A DNA stretch of 9,608 nucleotides, taken from the NCBI GenBank assembly GCA_029932795.1, contig JAOZPL010000053.1:1-9608 (forward strand), read 5' to 3'. Made by a program: the position numbers and the translations under genes. The stretch is from Candidatus Zixiibacteriota bacterium (GTDB lineage: Bacteria > Zixibacteria > MSB-5A5 > GN15 > FEB-12). The notes under the pieces were generated by a model. It had not been told where the DNA came from and made no database searches. It saw nothing but the letters and a program-made list of their open reading frames with translations. This document shows positions 1 to 8,400 of the stretch, one piece after another; the first letter of the stretch is position 1; each line of letters opens with the position of its first letter.

Positions 1-1368
1 CCCGTTGGAAAAGGTCGAAGCCCGGATGAAATCAACCGCCAGATTCCCTTTGTAACCCGGTTTCTTGTGGATATCTCCCGAAAAAATCGGTCGGTAAATG
101 CTGACTTCACGCAGATGTTTTTTAAGGTCGTCGGCCAGAACCTCGATAGCCTCAATGCTGTTTTCAAGGAATTCGTAGTAGATCACCAGCATGAAATCCT
201 CGGCTGACACCACCCCTTTTTTCTCAAAGCCTATCATTTCAGCTATCTTCGCTACCATGGCTTCGATGCACGGTTCGTGCAGGCTGATATCTTCGTCCTG
301 GGCAACCATGATCTGATAGAGGTGCCGGAACATTTCGAAAAAACTCAGGGTTCGCTCAAGGTCGTCATATTGATGTCGTCGCTCGGGATTCTTCTCGCGG
401 AGTTCATCGATAATATTCCAGGCGTTGACCTTTTCCACACCATAAACGAGCTTGAGAGCTGTCAAAAGGCCCTTGATAGGACGCAGGCCGTCATCCTTGG
501 GGTTGATCGTTTCCGATGGCTTGGGGCGCGTCAGGAGAGAATGGATCTCGCCGAGTATGCCACGAAGGTAACCCTCATGGTAACGATTGACTTTATTCTT
601 CGCATCGTAGTAAAACCGTTTCGTTACTCTGTTCTTGAACTGTTCGTATAGGGAGTTACTTCCCAGGATGGTTGCCGCTCCAAGCATCTCGGTAACTATG
701 ACAAAATCATAGATATTTCTATCCAGAATATCCTCGTACTCTTCAATCGTGGCGGACAGGCTGTTGCTCCCGACGTGTTCCGAGAGGTGGAAGTGAAGTC
801 GCGTCGCTGTCTTGAACATCCGATCGGACAGGCGGCCGATAGCGCGGTTGAGGTTTTCCGCTTCCTCGGGTTCCCGGTGAACGATGCCCAGGTCAATATC
901 GTCCTGGTCGGCCCTGGTGCCAACGCCGAGCATGACGAATTCCGGCGCGCTTTCCTTGTCGAGGAATATGCCCAGCAGTTGTTCCATGTAGCATTTCGTC
1001 AGATAGCGGAACATGCGCCCCGCCTCCAGCATCAGCTTTCGTCCGGTTTGCGGGCGCTGGGGACCAACGGCCAGTTCCAGCTTGACGATGTCCACCATGC
1101 GCAGATTCATATGCAGGAACTGAAGGGCGAAGTAGCAGCCCAGGAAGTCCAGCGCCTCCTTGTCATTGGAAGCGACCTCCACCACCGTATCCATCTCGCC
1201 GGGGATCTCCATGGAATAACCCCACAGATGAACCATGTCCCGCTTGCCCTGCTGCTCTAATACGTCCGTCAGCTTATCGATATTGGTGGATATAATGTGA
1301 AGATACTTTCGGTTGTAATTGCCCAGAGCGCTGGTTCTCTCAGTCAAACGGGTCAGGGGGTCTTTCAT
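1..1368 (-). CDS. Putative nucleotidyltransferase-fold protein (GlnD/GlnE/DUF294-like), C-terminus cut by window edge
   Basis: The minus-strand frame is open from an ATG at 1368 down to base 1 (456 codons, no stop), so the gene continues outside the window. An AAGGA lies 9 bases upstream of the ATG. Residues 148-160 read GVGTRADQDDIDL, which matches the G-x-G-[ST]-x-R...D-x-D signature of nucleotidyltransferase-fold proteins such as GlnD, GlnE and DUF294 proteins; D157 and D159 would be the metal-binding pair. The flanks are mostly charged and helix-like (about 145 residues before, 300 after), with no signal peptide or membrane segment, so it is probably cytoplasmic. I do not recognise the exact family, and the substrate (nucleotide transfer to a protein, or none) is unknown. 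It lies 100 bases downstream of the oxidoreductase gamma-like gene on the same strand and may be co-transcribed with it. A link to 2-oxoglutarate or nitrogen sensing is only a guess from the neighbourhood. Confidence 0.75.
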   Translation of the reverse strand, partial: MKDPLTRLTERTSALGNYNRKYLHIISTNIDKLTDVLEQQGKRDMVHLWGYSMEIPGEMDTVVEVASNDKEALDFLGCYFALQFLHMNLRMVDIVKLELAVGPQRPQTGRKLMLEAGRMFRYLTKCYMEQLLGIFLDKESAPEFVMLGVGTRADQDDIDLGIVHREPEEAENLNRAIGRLSDRMFKTATRLHFHLSEHVGSNSLSATIEEYEDILDRNIYDFVIVTEMLGAATILGSNSLYEQFKNRVTKRFYYDAKNKVNRYHEGYLRGILGEIHSLLTRPKPSETINPKDDGLRPIKGLLTALKLVYGVEKVNAWNIIDELREKNPERRHQYDDLERTLSFFEMFRHLYQIMVAQDEDISLHEPCIEAMVAKIAEMIGFEKKGVVSAEDFMLVIYYEFLENSIEAIEVLADDLKKHLREVSIYRPIFSGDIHKKPGYKGNLAVDFIRASTFSNG

Positions 1369-1468
1369 TGGACCGCATCCTTCAGTTGCCGAAACAGGCG
1401 GCCTGCTTTTCGGAAGTCACCGGCAGCCACTCATCCGTAGCGGCTCCCGCGGAATTGACACGCCCATG

Positions 1469-2044
1469 TCAGGATTCATTTCCGTGGTCTTCCTGTTTGC
1501 CTAGCAGTTGGGCGGCGGCTTTCAAGCCGGCCTCATAAGCTCTTATATTGATGTCCTCGGATGTCTTGGGAACGCGGGCCAGAATTGCCTGCCGAATCGC
1601 CTTCTCGCTAACAATCCCGCTCACGTGGGTGAAAACCCCCAGGGCGACGATATTGATCATGCCCGGTCGCCCGCATTCCTCGTCGGCGATTTCCGCGAAC
1701 GGTACCGAAAACAGTTTCCGACCTTCCACTTCCTTGTTGGTCTTGACGTGGTGGTCCGTCACAACAACGCCGGTTGGACCAACGTCCTTTATGTACTTAT
1801 CATAAGCTTCCTGGGTCAGGGCCATCAAGAGATCAACGGATTCGACTTTGGGATAGTCTATAGCCTCGTCGGAGATGATGATTTCAGCGCGACTGGCGCT
1901 CCCCCTCGCCTCAGGCCCGTACGAGCAGCTTTCGGCAGCGTTTTTATCATCGTAAATAGCAGCTGCCTCAGCCAGAATCCTTGCCGCTTGGATCAGCCCC
2001 TGTCCACCGGCGCCACTTAACCTTATGTTATACCTGAAAGCCAT
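1469..2044 (-). CDS. Lone 2-oxoacid:ferredoxin oxidoreductase gamma-subunit-like protein (KorC/PorG family)
   Basis: A 191-residue protein of the pyruvate/2-oxoacid:ferredoxin oxidoreductase gamma domain family. The N-terminus has S-G-A-G-G-Q-G at 10-16, followed by YGPEARGSA at 42-50, the two hallmark motifs of the family. It is clearly related to the gamma subunit at 4794-5357 but not a recent copy. In known complexes this subunit packs against the TPP-binding subunits and helps bind CoA. No alpha, beta or ferredoxin subunit accompanies it here on its own strand; the full set is divergently placed from 2491. I chose the ATG at 2044 because it puts the glycine motif at the same distance from the start as in the paralogue. 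A TTG at 2128 has an AGGTGG 9 bases upstream and would add 28 residues with no family resemblance, so the start is not settled. It may be a spare or alternative gamma subunit, or part of an enzyme coded elsewhere. Confidence 0.85.
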   Translation of the reverse strand: MAFRYNIRLSGAGGQGLIQAARILAEAAAIYDDKNAAESCSYGPEARGSASRAEIIISDEAIDYPKVESVDLLMALTQEAYDKYIKDVGPTGVVVTDHHVKTNKEVEGRKLFSVPFAEIADEECGRPGMINIVALGVFTHVSGIVSEKAIRQAILARVPKTSEDINIRAYEAGLKAAAQLLGKQEDHGNES

Positions 2045-2286
2045 TTCGCTAGGATATCGGCCAGCTTCCCTGTCACCTGAATCAGACGTCTCATACAAGA
2101 GGATACACTGTTTAAGGACGGGTGACAACAGAGAAAACCACCTGTCCGCGAGTGATGTGTGAGATGGTTCCTATGTCAAGCTCCGGGCACCTCCGTTAAA
2201 AATGCGGATGTGTCTAGTATTCTGGATTCTCTCATTTCTTTCTGGACATTTGCCAAAGGATTCCTTAGATTGAAAAGAAATGGATG

Positions 2287-2348
2287 CGGCTTTTCATTCA
2301 TCAGGGGGCAAGGGTCAGCAGTGGCATGATTTCCCTGACGAAAAGCCG
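2287..2348. repeat. 62-base two-stem inverted repeat
   Basis: The outer arms CGGCTTTTC (2287-2295) and GAAAAGCCG (2340-2348) are perfectly complementary over 9 bp. Inside them TCAGGG (2301-2306) pairs with CCCTGA (2333-2338), leaving a 5/1-base internal loop and a 26-base terminal loop. No T-run follows directly on either side, so it is not a classical terminator. It could be a leader RNA structure of the kor operon, a protein-binding site, or a copy of a small dispersed palindromic element. I cannot tell which from one copy. Confidence 0.6.
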
Positions 2349-2400
2349 AGACGTTAAGATGACTATTTGGTTACTTACTTAGTCGGTCATAAATGTTTTT

Positions 2401-2431
2401 TTGTTTCACCAGGGCCACAAGCTGGTATTAT
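2401..2431 (+). promoter_or_regulatory. Weak candidate sigma70-type promoter for the kor-hdr operon
   Basis: TTGTTT at 2401-2406 and TATTAT at 2426-2431 resemble -35 and -10 boxes, but the spacing is 19 bases, longer than the preferred 17. The predicted transcript would start near 2438 and give a leader of about 50 bases. This is the best match I see close to the korD start, but it is weak, and the CRP/FNR-like palindrome would lie just downstream of it. Confidence 0.25.
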
Positions 2432-2442
2432 CCAGGAAATTA

Positions 2443-2458
2443 TGAGAATTAATTCACA
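2443..2458. promoter_or_regulatory. CRP/FNR-family-like operator palindrome
   Basis: TGAGA, a 6-base spacer ATTAAT, then TCACA matches the CRP-type consensus TGTGA-N6-TCACA at 9 of 10 positions. The core GAATTAATTC is a perfect 10-base palindrome. It ends 32 bases before the korD ATG. If the nearby weak promoter is real, a regulator bound here would repress, since the site lies at or just after the transcription start. The identity of any regulator is unknown. Confidence 0.4.
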
Positions 2459-2490
2459 AACATGATGTGATATAGAAGCGGAGACCGCAT

Positions 2491-2772
2491 ATGGAATATT
2501 GGAGAACGCCGCTTGACATTGACAAGCTCAAGATACCCAGGGGAGAACTGCATATCATAAAAGAGCGCTGCAAGGGGTGTGGTTTTTGTGTCGAGTATTG
2601 CCCCAAGGGCGTTCTGAAACTTTCGGAGGAGTTCAATTCCAAAGGTTACCATCCTCCGGAGGCTATCAATCCGGATGAATGTGTCAACTGTGACCTCTGT
2701 GAGATGCTTTGTCCGGATTTCGCCATTTACTGTGTGCGGATTGAGGCGGACGAAAAGGAGGTGGCCAATTGA
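2491..2772 (+). CDS. korD: 2-oxoacid:ferredoxin oxidoreductase, ferredoxin-like delta subunit
   Basis: A 93-residue 2[4Fe-4S] ferredoxin-type protein. The first cluster motif is C27-x2-C30-x2-C33-x3-C37-P and the second C64-x2-C67-x2-C70-x3-C74-P, each set ending in Cys-Pro as in bacterial-type ferredoxin domains. As KorD it would carry electrons from the TPP-containing core of the complex to external ferredoxin. The ATG at 2491 is preceded by GGAG at 2480-2483, 7 bases upstream. It is the first gene of the rightward operon and its stop overlaps the korA start (TTGA), so the two are probably translationally coupled. The delta-alpha-beta-gamma order is that of four-subunit 2-oxoglutarate-type enzymes in archaea and many anaerobic bacteria. 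Confidence 0.92.
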   Translation: MEYWRTPLDIDKLKIPRGELHIIKERCKGCGFCVEYCPKGVLKLSEEFNSKGYHPPEAINPDECVNCDLCEMLCPDFAIYCVRIEADEKEVAN

Positions 2773-3926
2773 AAGCCGACCCCAAAAATGTTCTAACAGG
2801 TTCACATTATCTTGACGGCAACTACGCCTGTGCTGAGGGGGCTATTGCTGCTGGTTGCAAGTTCTTTGGAGGTTATCCGATCACACCCTCGACCGAGATT
2901 GCTGAGAGGGTATCCCAGCGCTTTCCTCTCCTTGGTGGCGTCTTTATACAGATGGAGGATGAACTGGCCAGCATGGCATCGATTCTGGGTAGCTCATGGG
3001 GAGGTGTGAAGTCTATGAGTTGTACCTCCGGCCCCGGGTTTTCCCTGATGATGGAGAATTTCGGGCTGGGCATTATGCTGGAGACCCCTTGCGTGCTGGT
3101 CAATGTGCAACGCGGTGGCCCATCCACCGGCCTGCCAACCCTGCCCGGCCAGGCTGACATGATGCAGGCCCGCTGGGGCTCGCACGGGGATTACGAGGTA
3201 ATAGCTCTGGCTCCGGACTCTCCACAGGAATCTTTTGAACTGGTTATCCACGCCTTCAACCTCTCTGAAAAATACCGTATGCCGGTATTGGTTATGACCG
3301 ACGAGTGTGTTGGCCACATGACGGAAAAGGTTGTTATACCACCGGCTGAGGAGATCGAGCTGCTTGAGCGGAAGTACACGGATAAGAAACCGGGAGAGGC
3401 ACTGCCGTTTGAACCAACCAGTGACGGAGTTTCTCCGATGATCCCCATCGGTAAGGGACACAAGTTTCACATCACCGGCCTTACTCACGACTACAGAGGC
3501 TACCCCGTCATCAACGCCGAAACCCAGGAGAAAAACGTTCGCCGTCTTATTGATAAGGTCAATATGCACGCTGATGAGATTATCTGGCTTGAGGAGAAGG
3601 ATGTTGAAGATGCCGAGGTCGTGATAATGGCTTACGGCATTTCCTCACGAGTGATCCAGCCGGCGGTTGCAAAGGCCCGCAAAGAAGGTATCAAGATCGG
3701 CCAGATAAAGATGGTGACCGTGTGGCCCTTCCCTGAGAAACGGGTGCGCGAACTGGCGGGCAAGGTGAAGTCGTTAATAATGGTGGAAATGAACTACGGC
3801 CAGGTGTTTTTGGAGATGGACCGTTGCGCTGCTGGGAAATGCCGGACTTATCTGGTGGGGCACGCTGGCGGAACAGTCCATAACGCTGTCGATGTCTACA
3901 ACACCATAAAGGAAGCTGTAAAATGA
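2769..3926 (+). CDS. korA: 2-oxoacid:ferredoxin oxidoreductase, alpha subunit (2-oxoglutarate type)
   Basis: A 385-residue alpha subunit, the usual size for KorA. Residues 21-42 hold the family start C-A-E-G-A-x-x-A-G-C followed by YPITP (36-40), then TSGPG at 86-90 and RGGPSTGLPT at 115-124. The last motif is typical of 2-oxoglutarate and branched-chain 2-oxoacid enzymes rather than pyruvate ones. With KorB it forms the TPP site that decarboxylates the 2-oxoacid and transfers the acyl group to CoA. The start is a TTG at 2769 that overlaps the korD stop as TTGA. It is supported by a very strong AAGGAGGTG (2755-2763) 5 to 7 bases upstream and by the position of the N-terminal motif. The stop overlaps the korB ATG as ATGA. 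The exact substrate (2-oxoglutarate, or a 2-oxoisovalerate-like acid) cannot be proved from sequence alone. Confidence 0.92.
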   Translation: MKADPKNVLTGSHYLDGNYACAEGAIAAGCKFFGGYPITPSTEIAERVSQRFPLLGGVFIQMEDELASMASILGSSWGGVKSMSCTSGPGFSLMMENFGLGIMLETPCVLVNVQRGGPSTGLPTLPGQADMMQARWGSHGDYEVIALAPDSPQESFELVIHAFNLSEKYRMPVLVMTDECVGHMTEKVVIPPAEEIELLERKYTDKKPGEALPFEPTSDGVSPMIPIGKGHKFHITGLTHDYRGYPVINAETQEKNVRRLIDKVNMHADEIIWLEEKDVEDAEVVIMAYGISSRVIQPAVAKARKEGIKIGQIKMVTVWPFPEKRVRELAGKVKSLIMVEMNYGQVFLEMDRCAAGKCRTYLVGHAGGTVHNAVDVYNTIKEAVK

Positions 3927-4807
3927 GTGTCAAAGTAGAGGAGTTAGTAAGAGAAGAACATCCCATGGAGAAACTCCTGAGGATGGATCGTATCCCGCAT
4001 ATCTGGTGCCCTACCTGTGGGTTGGGGACAACCGTGACTGCGTTGGCAGCAGCTCTTGAACAGCTCGAACTTGACCTCGACAACGTGGCTGTTGTCTCAG
4101 GGATTGGCTGCACCGGTCGGGTAGCCGGGTATATGAAGCTAGATTCGTTCCATACGACTCATGGTCGGGCCATTCCCTTTGCCCTCGGTTTGCATATCGC
4201 CCGGCCCGATCTGAAGGTTATTGTCTTCTCCGGCGATGGCGATCTGATCTCGATCGGCGGTAATCATCTGATCCATACGGCGCGGCGGAACGTTGATCTA
4301 ACGGTCATTTGCGTCAACAACTTCATTTATGCCATGACCGGCGGGCAGGTGGCGCCAACCACACCGATTACGGCCAGATCAGCCACTTCGCCATACGGCA
4401 ATTACGAACATCCGTTCAACCTGCCGCTTCTGGCGGCCTCATCCGGAGCGGTATATGTGGCTCGCTGGACCGCCTTGCATGTACGGCGCCTGACCACGGC
4501 TATCAAAGAAGCCATCACAAAACCGGGCTTCTCCTTTGTTGAAGTTATCGCTCCCTGTTCCACTCTTTATGCTAGACTCAACAAGCTTGGCAGCGGTCTT
4601 GACCTGATGAAGTTTTACCACGATAACAGTGTTATCCGCCACGGCGCCGATCTGAAGGAGGTTGACATCGATTATCAATCGAAGATCGCGGTGGGCAAGT
4701 TTATAGATATTGAAAAACCAACCTATATTGACTGCATGAATGAAGGCGGCAAACGGGCCTTTGGCGATAAATACAAACCGTACGGAGGTGGCAATGGCGG
4801 CAACTGA
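3923..4807 (+). CDS. korB: 2-oxoacid:ferredoxin oxidoreductase, beta subunit (TPP-binding)
   Basis: A 294-residue beta subunit. C29-P-T-C32-G-L-G near the start, C63 in GIGC, and C212 in the A-P-C-S-T stretch are the four cysteines expected to hold the proximal [4Fe-4S] cluster. The thiamine diphosphate motif is GDGD at 104-107 ending in N132-N133, the usual spacing for TPP enzymes. This subunit activates the 2-oxoacid and starts electron flow toward KorD. Its ATG overlaps the korA stop by one base group (ATGA), and its own last 14 bases overlap korC. The C-terminus is glycine-rich (YGGGNGG region), and the same DNA carries the GGAGG site for korC. All key residues are present, so the enzyme looks functional. 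Confidence 0.93.
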   Translation: MSVKVEELVREEHPMEKLLRMDRIPHIWCPTCGLGTTVTALAAALEQLELDLDNVAVVSGIGCTGRVAGYMKLDSFHTTHGRAIPFALGLHIARPDLKVIVFSGDGDLISIGGNHLIHTARRNVDLTVICVNNFIYAMTGGQVAPTTPITARSATSPYGNYEHPFNLPLLAASSGAVYVARWTALHVRRLTTAIKEAITKPGFSFVEVIAPCSTLYARLNKLGSGLDLMKFYHDNSVIRHGADLKEVDIDYQSKIAVGKFIDIEKPTYIDCMNEGGKRAFGDKYKPYGGGNGGN

Positions 4808-5357
4808 AATCAGAATCACGGGATTCGGGGGACAGGGTGTGATCCTGTGCGGCTACATCATCGGTAAAGCTGCGTCCATCTACCATGACCAACACGCCAC
4901 TCTAACCCAGAGTTTCGGGCCGGAGGCACGCGGTAGCGCCTGCAGCGCTCAGGTGGTCGTCTCCGATAGTCGGGTGCTGTATCCGTATGTTACTTCGCCC
5001 GGGATAATGCTGGCCCTGTCCAATGATGGTTATCTGACCCATAAGGATACAATGGCCGAGGATTGCATTCTTGTTTACGAGAAAGACCTGGTCAAACCTG
5101 AAAAAGACGGACCAAAAGCGAAAGCTTTTGGTGTTCCGGCCACTCGTATCGCCGAGGAGCTGGGGCGTAAGATTGTTCTGAACATCGTCATGTTGGGATT
5201 CTTCGGTGCCGTGACTGACCTAGTACCTGCCGAGGCTTTGCGCAAGAGCGTGGAAACCTCGGTCCCGGCGGGCACGGAGGAGTTGAACCTCAAGGCCTTT
5301 GACAAAGGCTATGAATACGGCGTGCATTTGAAGGAAAAGGTGGAGCTGAAAGTCTAA
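4794..5357 (+). CDS. korC: 2-oxoacid:ferredoxin oxidoreductase, gamma subunit
   Basis: A 187-residue gamma subunit with G-F-G-G-Q-G at 10-15 and FGPEARGSAC at 41-50, the hallmark motifs of the family. I place the start at the ATG at 4794, which lies 5 bases after GGAGG (4784-4788) and inside the end of korB. An upstream in-frame ATG at 4740 would add 18 residues lying fully within korB and without family resemblance. Together with korD, korA and korB it completes a four-subunit enzyme. Its paralogue at 1469-2044 on the other strand has the same start spacing. A gap of only 43 bases separates it from hdrA, with no terminator visible, so hdrA is very likely in the same transcript. Confidence 0.92.
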   Translation: MAATEIRITGFGGQGVILCGYIIGKAASIYHDQHATLTQSFGPEARGSACSAQVVVSDSRVLYPYVTSPGIMLALSNDGYLTHKDTMAEDCILVYEKDLVKPEKDGPKAKAFGVPATRIAEELGRKIVLNIVMLGFFGAVTDLVPAEALRKSVETSVPAGTEELNLKAFDKGYEYGVHLKEKVELKV

Positions 5358-5400
5358 TACTGAGTAGCCTTGTTGAAGTTTACATCTGGAGGATAACACT

Positions 5401-8400
5401 GTGGTCCCAAAGGGGATCAAAGCAAACGGGGTTCTAGTTTTAGGTGGGGGTATTACCGGTATTCAGGCGGCGCTTGATCTGGCCTCTTCCCGGATAAAAG
5501 TCTACCTGGTTGAGAAATCACCATCTCTCGGTGGGCGGATGGCTCAGTTGGATAAGACTTTCCCCACTATGGACTGTGCTATATGAATTCTGGGACCCCG
5601 GATGATGGATGCCGGTCGGCATCCCAACATTGAGGTTCTGACCAACTCGGAACTGACCCATCTTGACGGCCGCGCCGGAAGTTTCCGGGCCACGGTCAGG
5701 AAGAATCCTCGCTATGTCAGTGAGGAACTGTGCACCGGTTGCGGTCTGTGCATTGACGATTGCCCGGTGATTGTGCCCAACGAGTTTGAGGTTGGTATGG
5801 GGGCCCGAAAAGCTATTTACTCTCCTTTTCCCCAGGCGGTACCAAACACTCATATCATCGATCGGGAACACTGTCTTAATGATGATTTCCTGGTCTGCAA
5901 CAATTGCCTTAATGTCTGCGACCGGAACGCCATCAATTTCGATGATCCCGGCGAAGAGATCAGGCTTGACGTCGGCGCTGTCATCGTCGCTACCGGGTTT
6001 GACGTATACAACGCCTCGGCCATCCCCAGCTATGGCTACGGGCTGTATCATAATGTCCTGACTAACATGGAGCTGGAAAGATTACTGAACGCTACCGGCC
6101 CTACCCGAGGCCACATTGTCAGGCCGTCGGACCACAAAGTTCCCAGGAAGATCGCTTTCGTACAGTGTGTTGGCTCAAGAGGTGAGGGACGAGAGGCCGG
6201 CTGCCAGTACTGTTCCCGGTTCTGTTGCATGAATGCCATAAAAGACTGCCTGCTCGTTAAGCAGCATGAGTCTGATATTGAAGAGTTGATGGTTTTCTAC
6301 ATAGACGTACGGGCTGCCGGAAAAGGCTTTGAAGAGTTCTACCAGCGTTCGCTGGGAATGCCGGAGTTGAAATACGTCCGTGGTCGACCATCGAAAATAA
6401 TTGAAGATCCCCAGACAAGAGACCTGATAATCTCGGTTGAGAATGGTGAAACGGGCGAGGTGAGCAAAGTCAGGGCTGATCTGGTTGTTCTCTCAACCGG
6501 TGCCGTGGCCGCGGCATCAAACAGAGATTTGGCGGAGGTCCTCGGGATCAACCTTGACGAAAACAGCTTCTTCGAGGTTGAACCGAGATATGGCTCGCCG
6601 CTTCACACGGCCCGAGAAGGAATCTATGTCTGCGGATGCGCCGCGGGACCAAATGACATATCCGACTCCGTAGCCCAGGGTTCCGGAGCCGCGGCGGAGG
6701 CCGAAGTATTCACCGCTAAGCTCCCTGCGGAAGAAGAACCACTGGTGAAAGAAGAGTTGGACATCTCCGGGCCGCCGCGCGTGGGTGTGTTTCTCTGCCA
6801 CTGCGGTATCAACATTGCTGGCGTTCTCGATATCGAAGAGCTGAAAGAGGTTGCTAAAAACATACCGGACGTAGTCTATGTGGAGGACAATCTCTTCCTG
6901 TGTTCCGATGAAGGTCAGAGGCTGGTGCAGGAGAAGATCGTGGAGCATAGATTGAACCGTGTTGTAGCCGCTGCCTGCACCCCGCGTACTCATGAACCGA
7001 TTTTCCGTGAAAGCTGTGATCAGGTGGGGCTTAACCCGTATCTCTTTGAGATGGTCAATATACGCGACCAATGCTCCTGGGTACATACCAAGGTTCCGAA
7101 GATCGCCACCAAGAAAGCCAGAGATCTGATAGGAATGGGGGTGGCCCGGGCGCGCCATCTGCAACCCTTATATAGAAAGACTATCCCGGTCAACCAGAGC
7201 GTGCTTGTAATCGGCGGTGGTGTCGCTGGTATGTGTGCCGCTCTGGAGCTTGAGGCTCAGGGGATGAAAGTCTATCTCCTCGAAAAGGAGGGCCGCCTCG
7301 GAGGCATCTTAAACAACCTGACGAGGGTTTACCCTGCCAATCTTTCAGCGTTCGAACTGGCCCGCACCATGGTAGAGAAAATCAAAGCCAGTCGGGTTGA
7401 GGCGATGGCATCTACCGAGGTGAACTCGATCACCGGCTTTGTGGGCAACTTTGATGTTTCTACAACGAACGGTAATTTTCGAGTTGGCGCCGTTGTTGTG
7501 GCTACGGGAGCGCATATCTACAAACCCCAGGGAGAATTTGGCTACGGTCGGTTTGAGAATGTGATAACCAATCAGGAACTTGAGAACATCCTGCACGAGA
7601 GTAAAGACGGCATTCATGTAAACGGGAAGACGCCCGGGACAGTGCTGTTTATTCAATGTGTCGGTTCCCGTGATACGGAGAAGGACACCGGTTGCTCCCG
7701 TTTTTGTTGTCCCACGACAATCAAACAGGCCATTCGCCTCCGCGAGAATGGCGTGAATGTTGTTGTTCTTCACCGTGATGTGCGCACAGTAGGAGCAAAA
7801 GCCGAAGAGCACTACCGTCATGCCCGGGAACTGGGTGTTAAGTTTATCAGATACACTCCCGAGCGGCTTCCCCATGTGTCAGGCCGCGACCAACGGGCCG
7901 AACAGGTGGAAATACGGGAGCTGGCTCTGCACCAGACTCTTGAAATCGATGTCGATTATGTTGTGCTGGCGGCTGGTATGGTACCCAATGAGCAAAGTAC
8001 GGCCAAACTGCACGATATCCTCAAAGTTCCGCTTGGTGCTGACGGCTTTTTTATGGAGCGGCATGCCAAGCTCGGCCCCGTAGAGAGTACAACTGAAGGT
8101 GTATTCTTAGCCGGTTGTGTCAGTGGCCCGAAGGATATTGCGGACTCCATCGCTCAAGGGGCGGCGGCGGCTGCCAAGGTAGCTTCGCTTATTTCCCATG
8201 ATACGGTGGCCCTTGAACCAACTACCTGTGTTGTGGACCAGACGCTCTGCCGTGCCTGCGGCCGGTGCGTGGAGATCTGTGATTATCACGCGCCCTCTCT
8301 GGTGGAGGTGGCTCCGGGGCTAAAAGCCGCACAGATTAACCAGGCTTTGTGCAAAGGTTGTGGCACCTGCGCCAGTTGGTGTCCCACCGGGGCCATAGCG

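Larger units (their letters stand above)
2045..2490. other. Divergent intergenic region
   Basis: About 450 bases between the leftward gamma-like gene and the rightward kor-hdr operon. No convincing gene is seen on either strand. It holds a 62-base two-stem inverted repeat (2287-2348), a CRP/FNR-like palindrome (2443-2458), an 11-base palindrome AAGGATTCCTT (2256-2266), and a short GACTA/TAGTC inverted repeat (2361-2365 with 2380-2384) followed by seven T. For the leftward gene, a TTGACA (2179 to 2174, minus strand) is a perfect -35 box, but the hexamer 17 bases on (ATCACT) is a poor -10. It must contain at least the promoter for the rightward operon, and probably one for each direction. Confidence 0.7.

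Noticed and set aside
277..1260. Plus-strand open frames at 277-651 and 775-1260, and a minus-strand frame at 696-923
   Set aside because: They overlap the long open minus-strand frame that carries a recognisable nucleotidyltransferase motif, and their translations show no family features. They are shadows.
1385..1471. Read-through of the UGA at 1469-1471 of the gamma-like gene as a second selenocysteine
   Set aside because: The 28 codons after it resemble nothing, the family normally ends about here, and an open run of this length is expected by chance fairly often.
1508..2020. Plus-strand open frame of 170 residues
   Set aside because: It lies antisense to the gamma-subunit gene, whose motifs are clear; its own translation resembles nothing I recognise.
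2045..2128. Extended N-terminus of the gamma-like gene from a TTG at 2128
   Set aside because: Although an AGGTGG precedes it, the extra 28 residues do not fit the family, and the ATG at 2044 matches the start spacing of the paralogue. Kept as an alternative only.
2361..2402. Terminator: GACTA/TAGTC hairpin followed by seven T
   Set aside because: The stem is only 5 bp with a 14-base loop, and the T-run begins 11 bases after the stem, so it is unlikely to terminate transcription.
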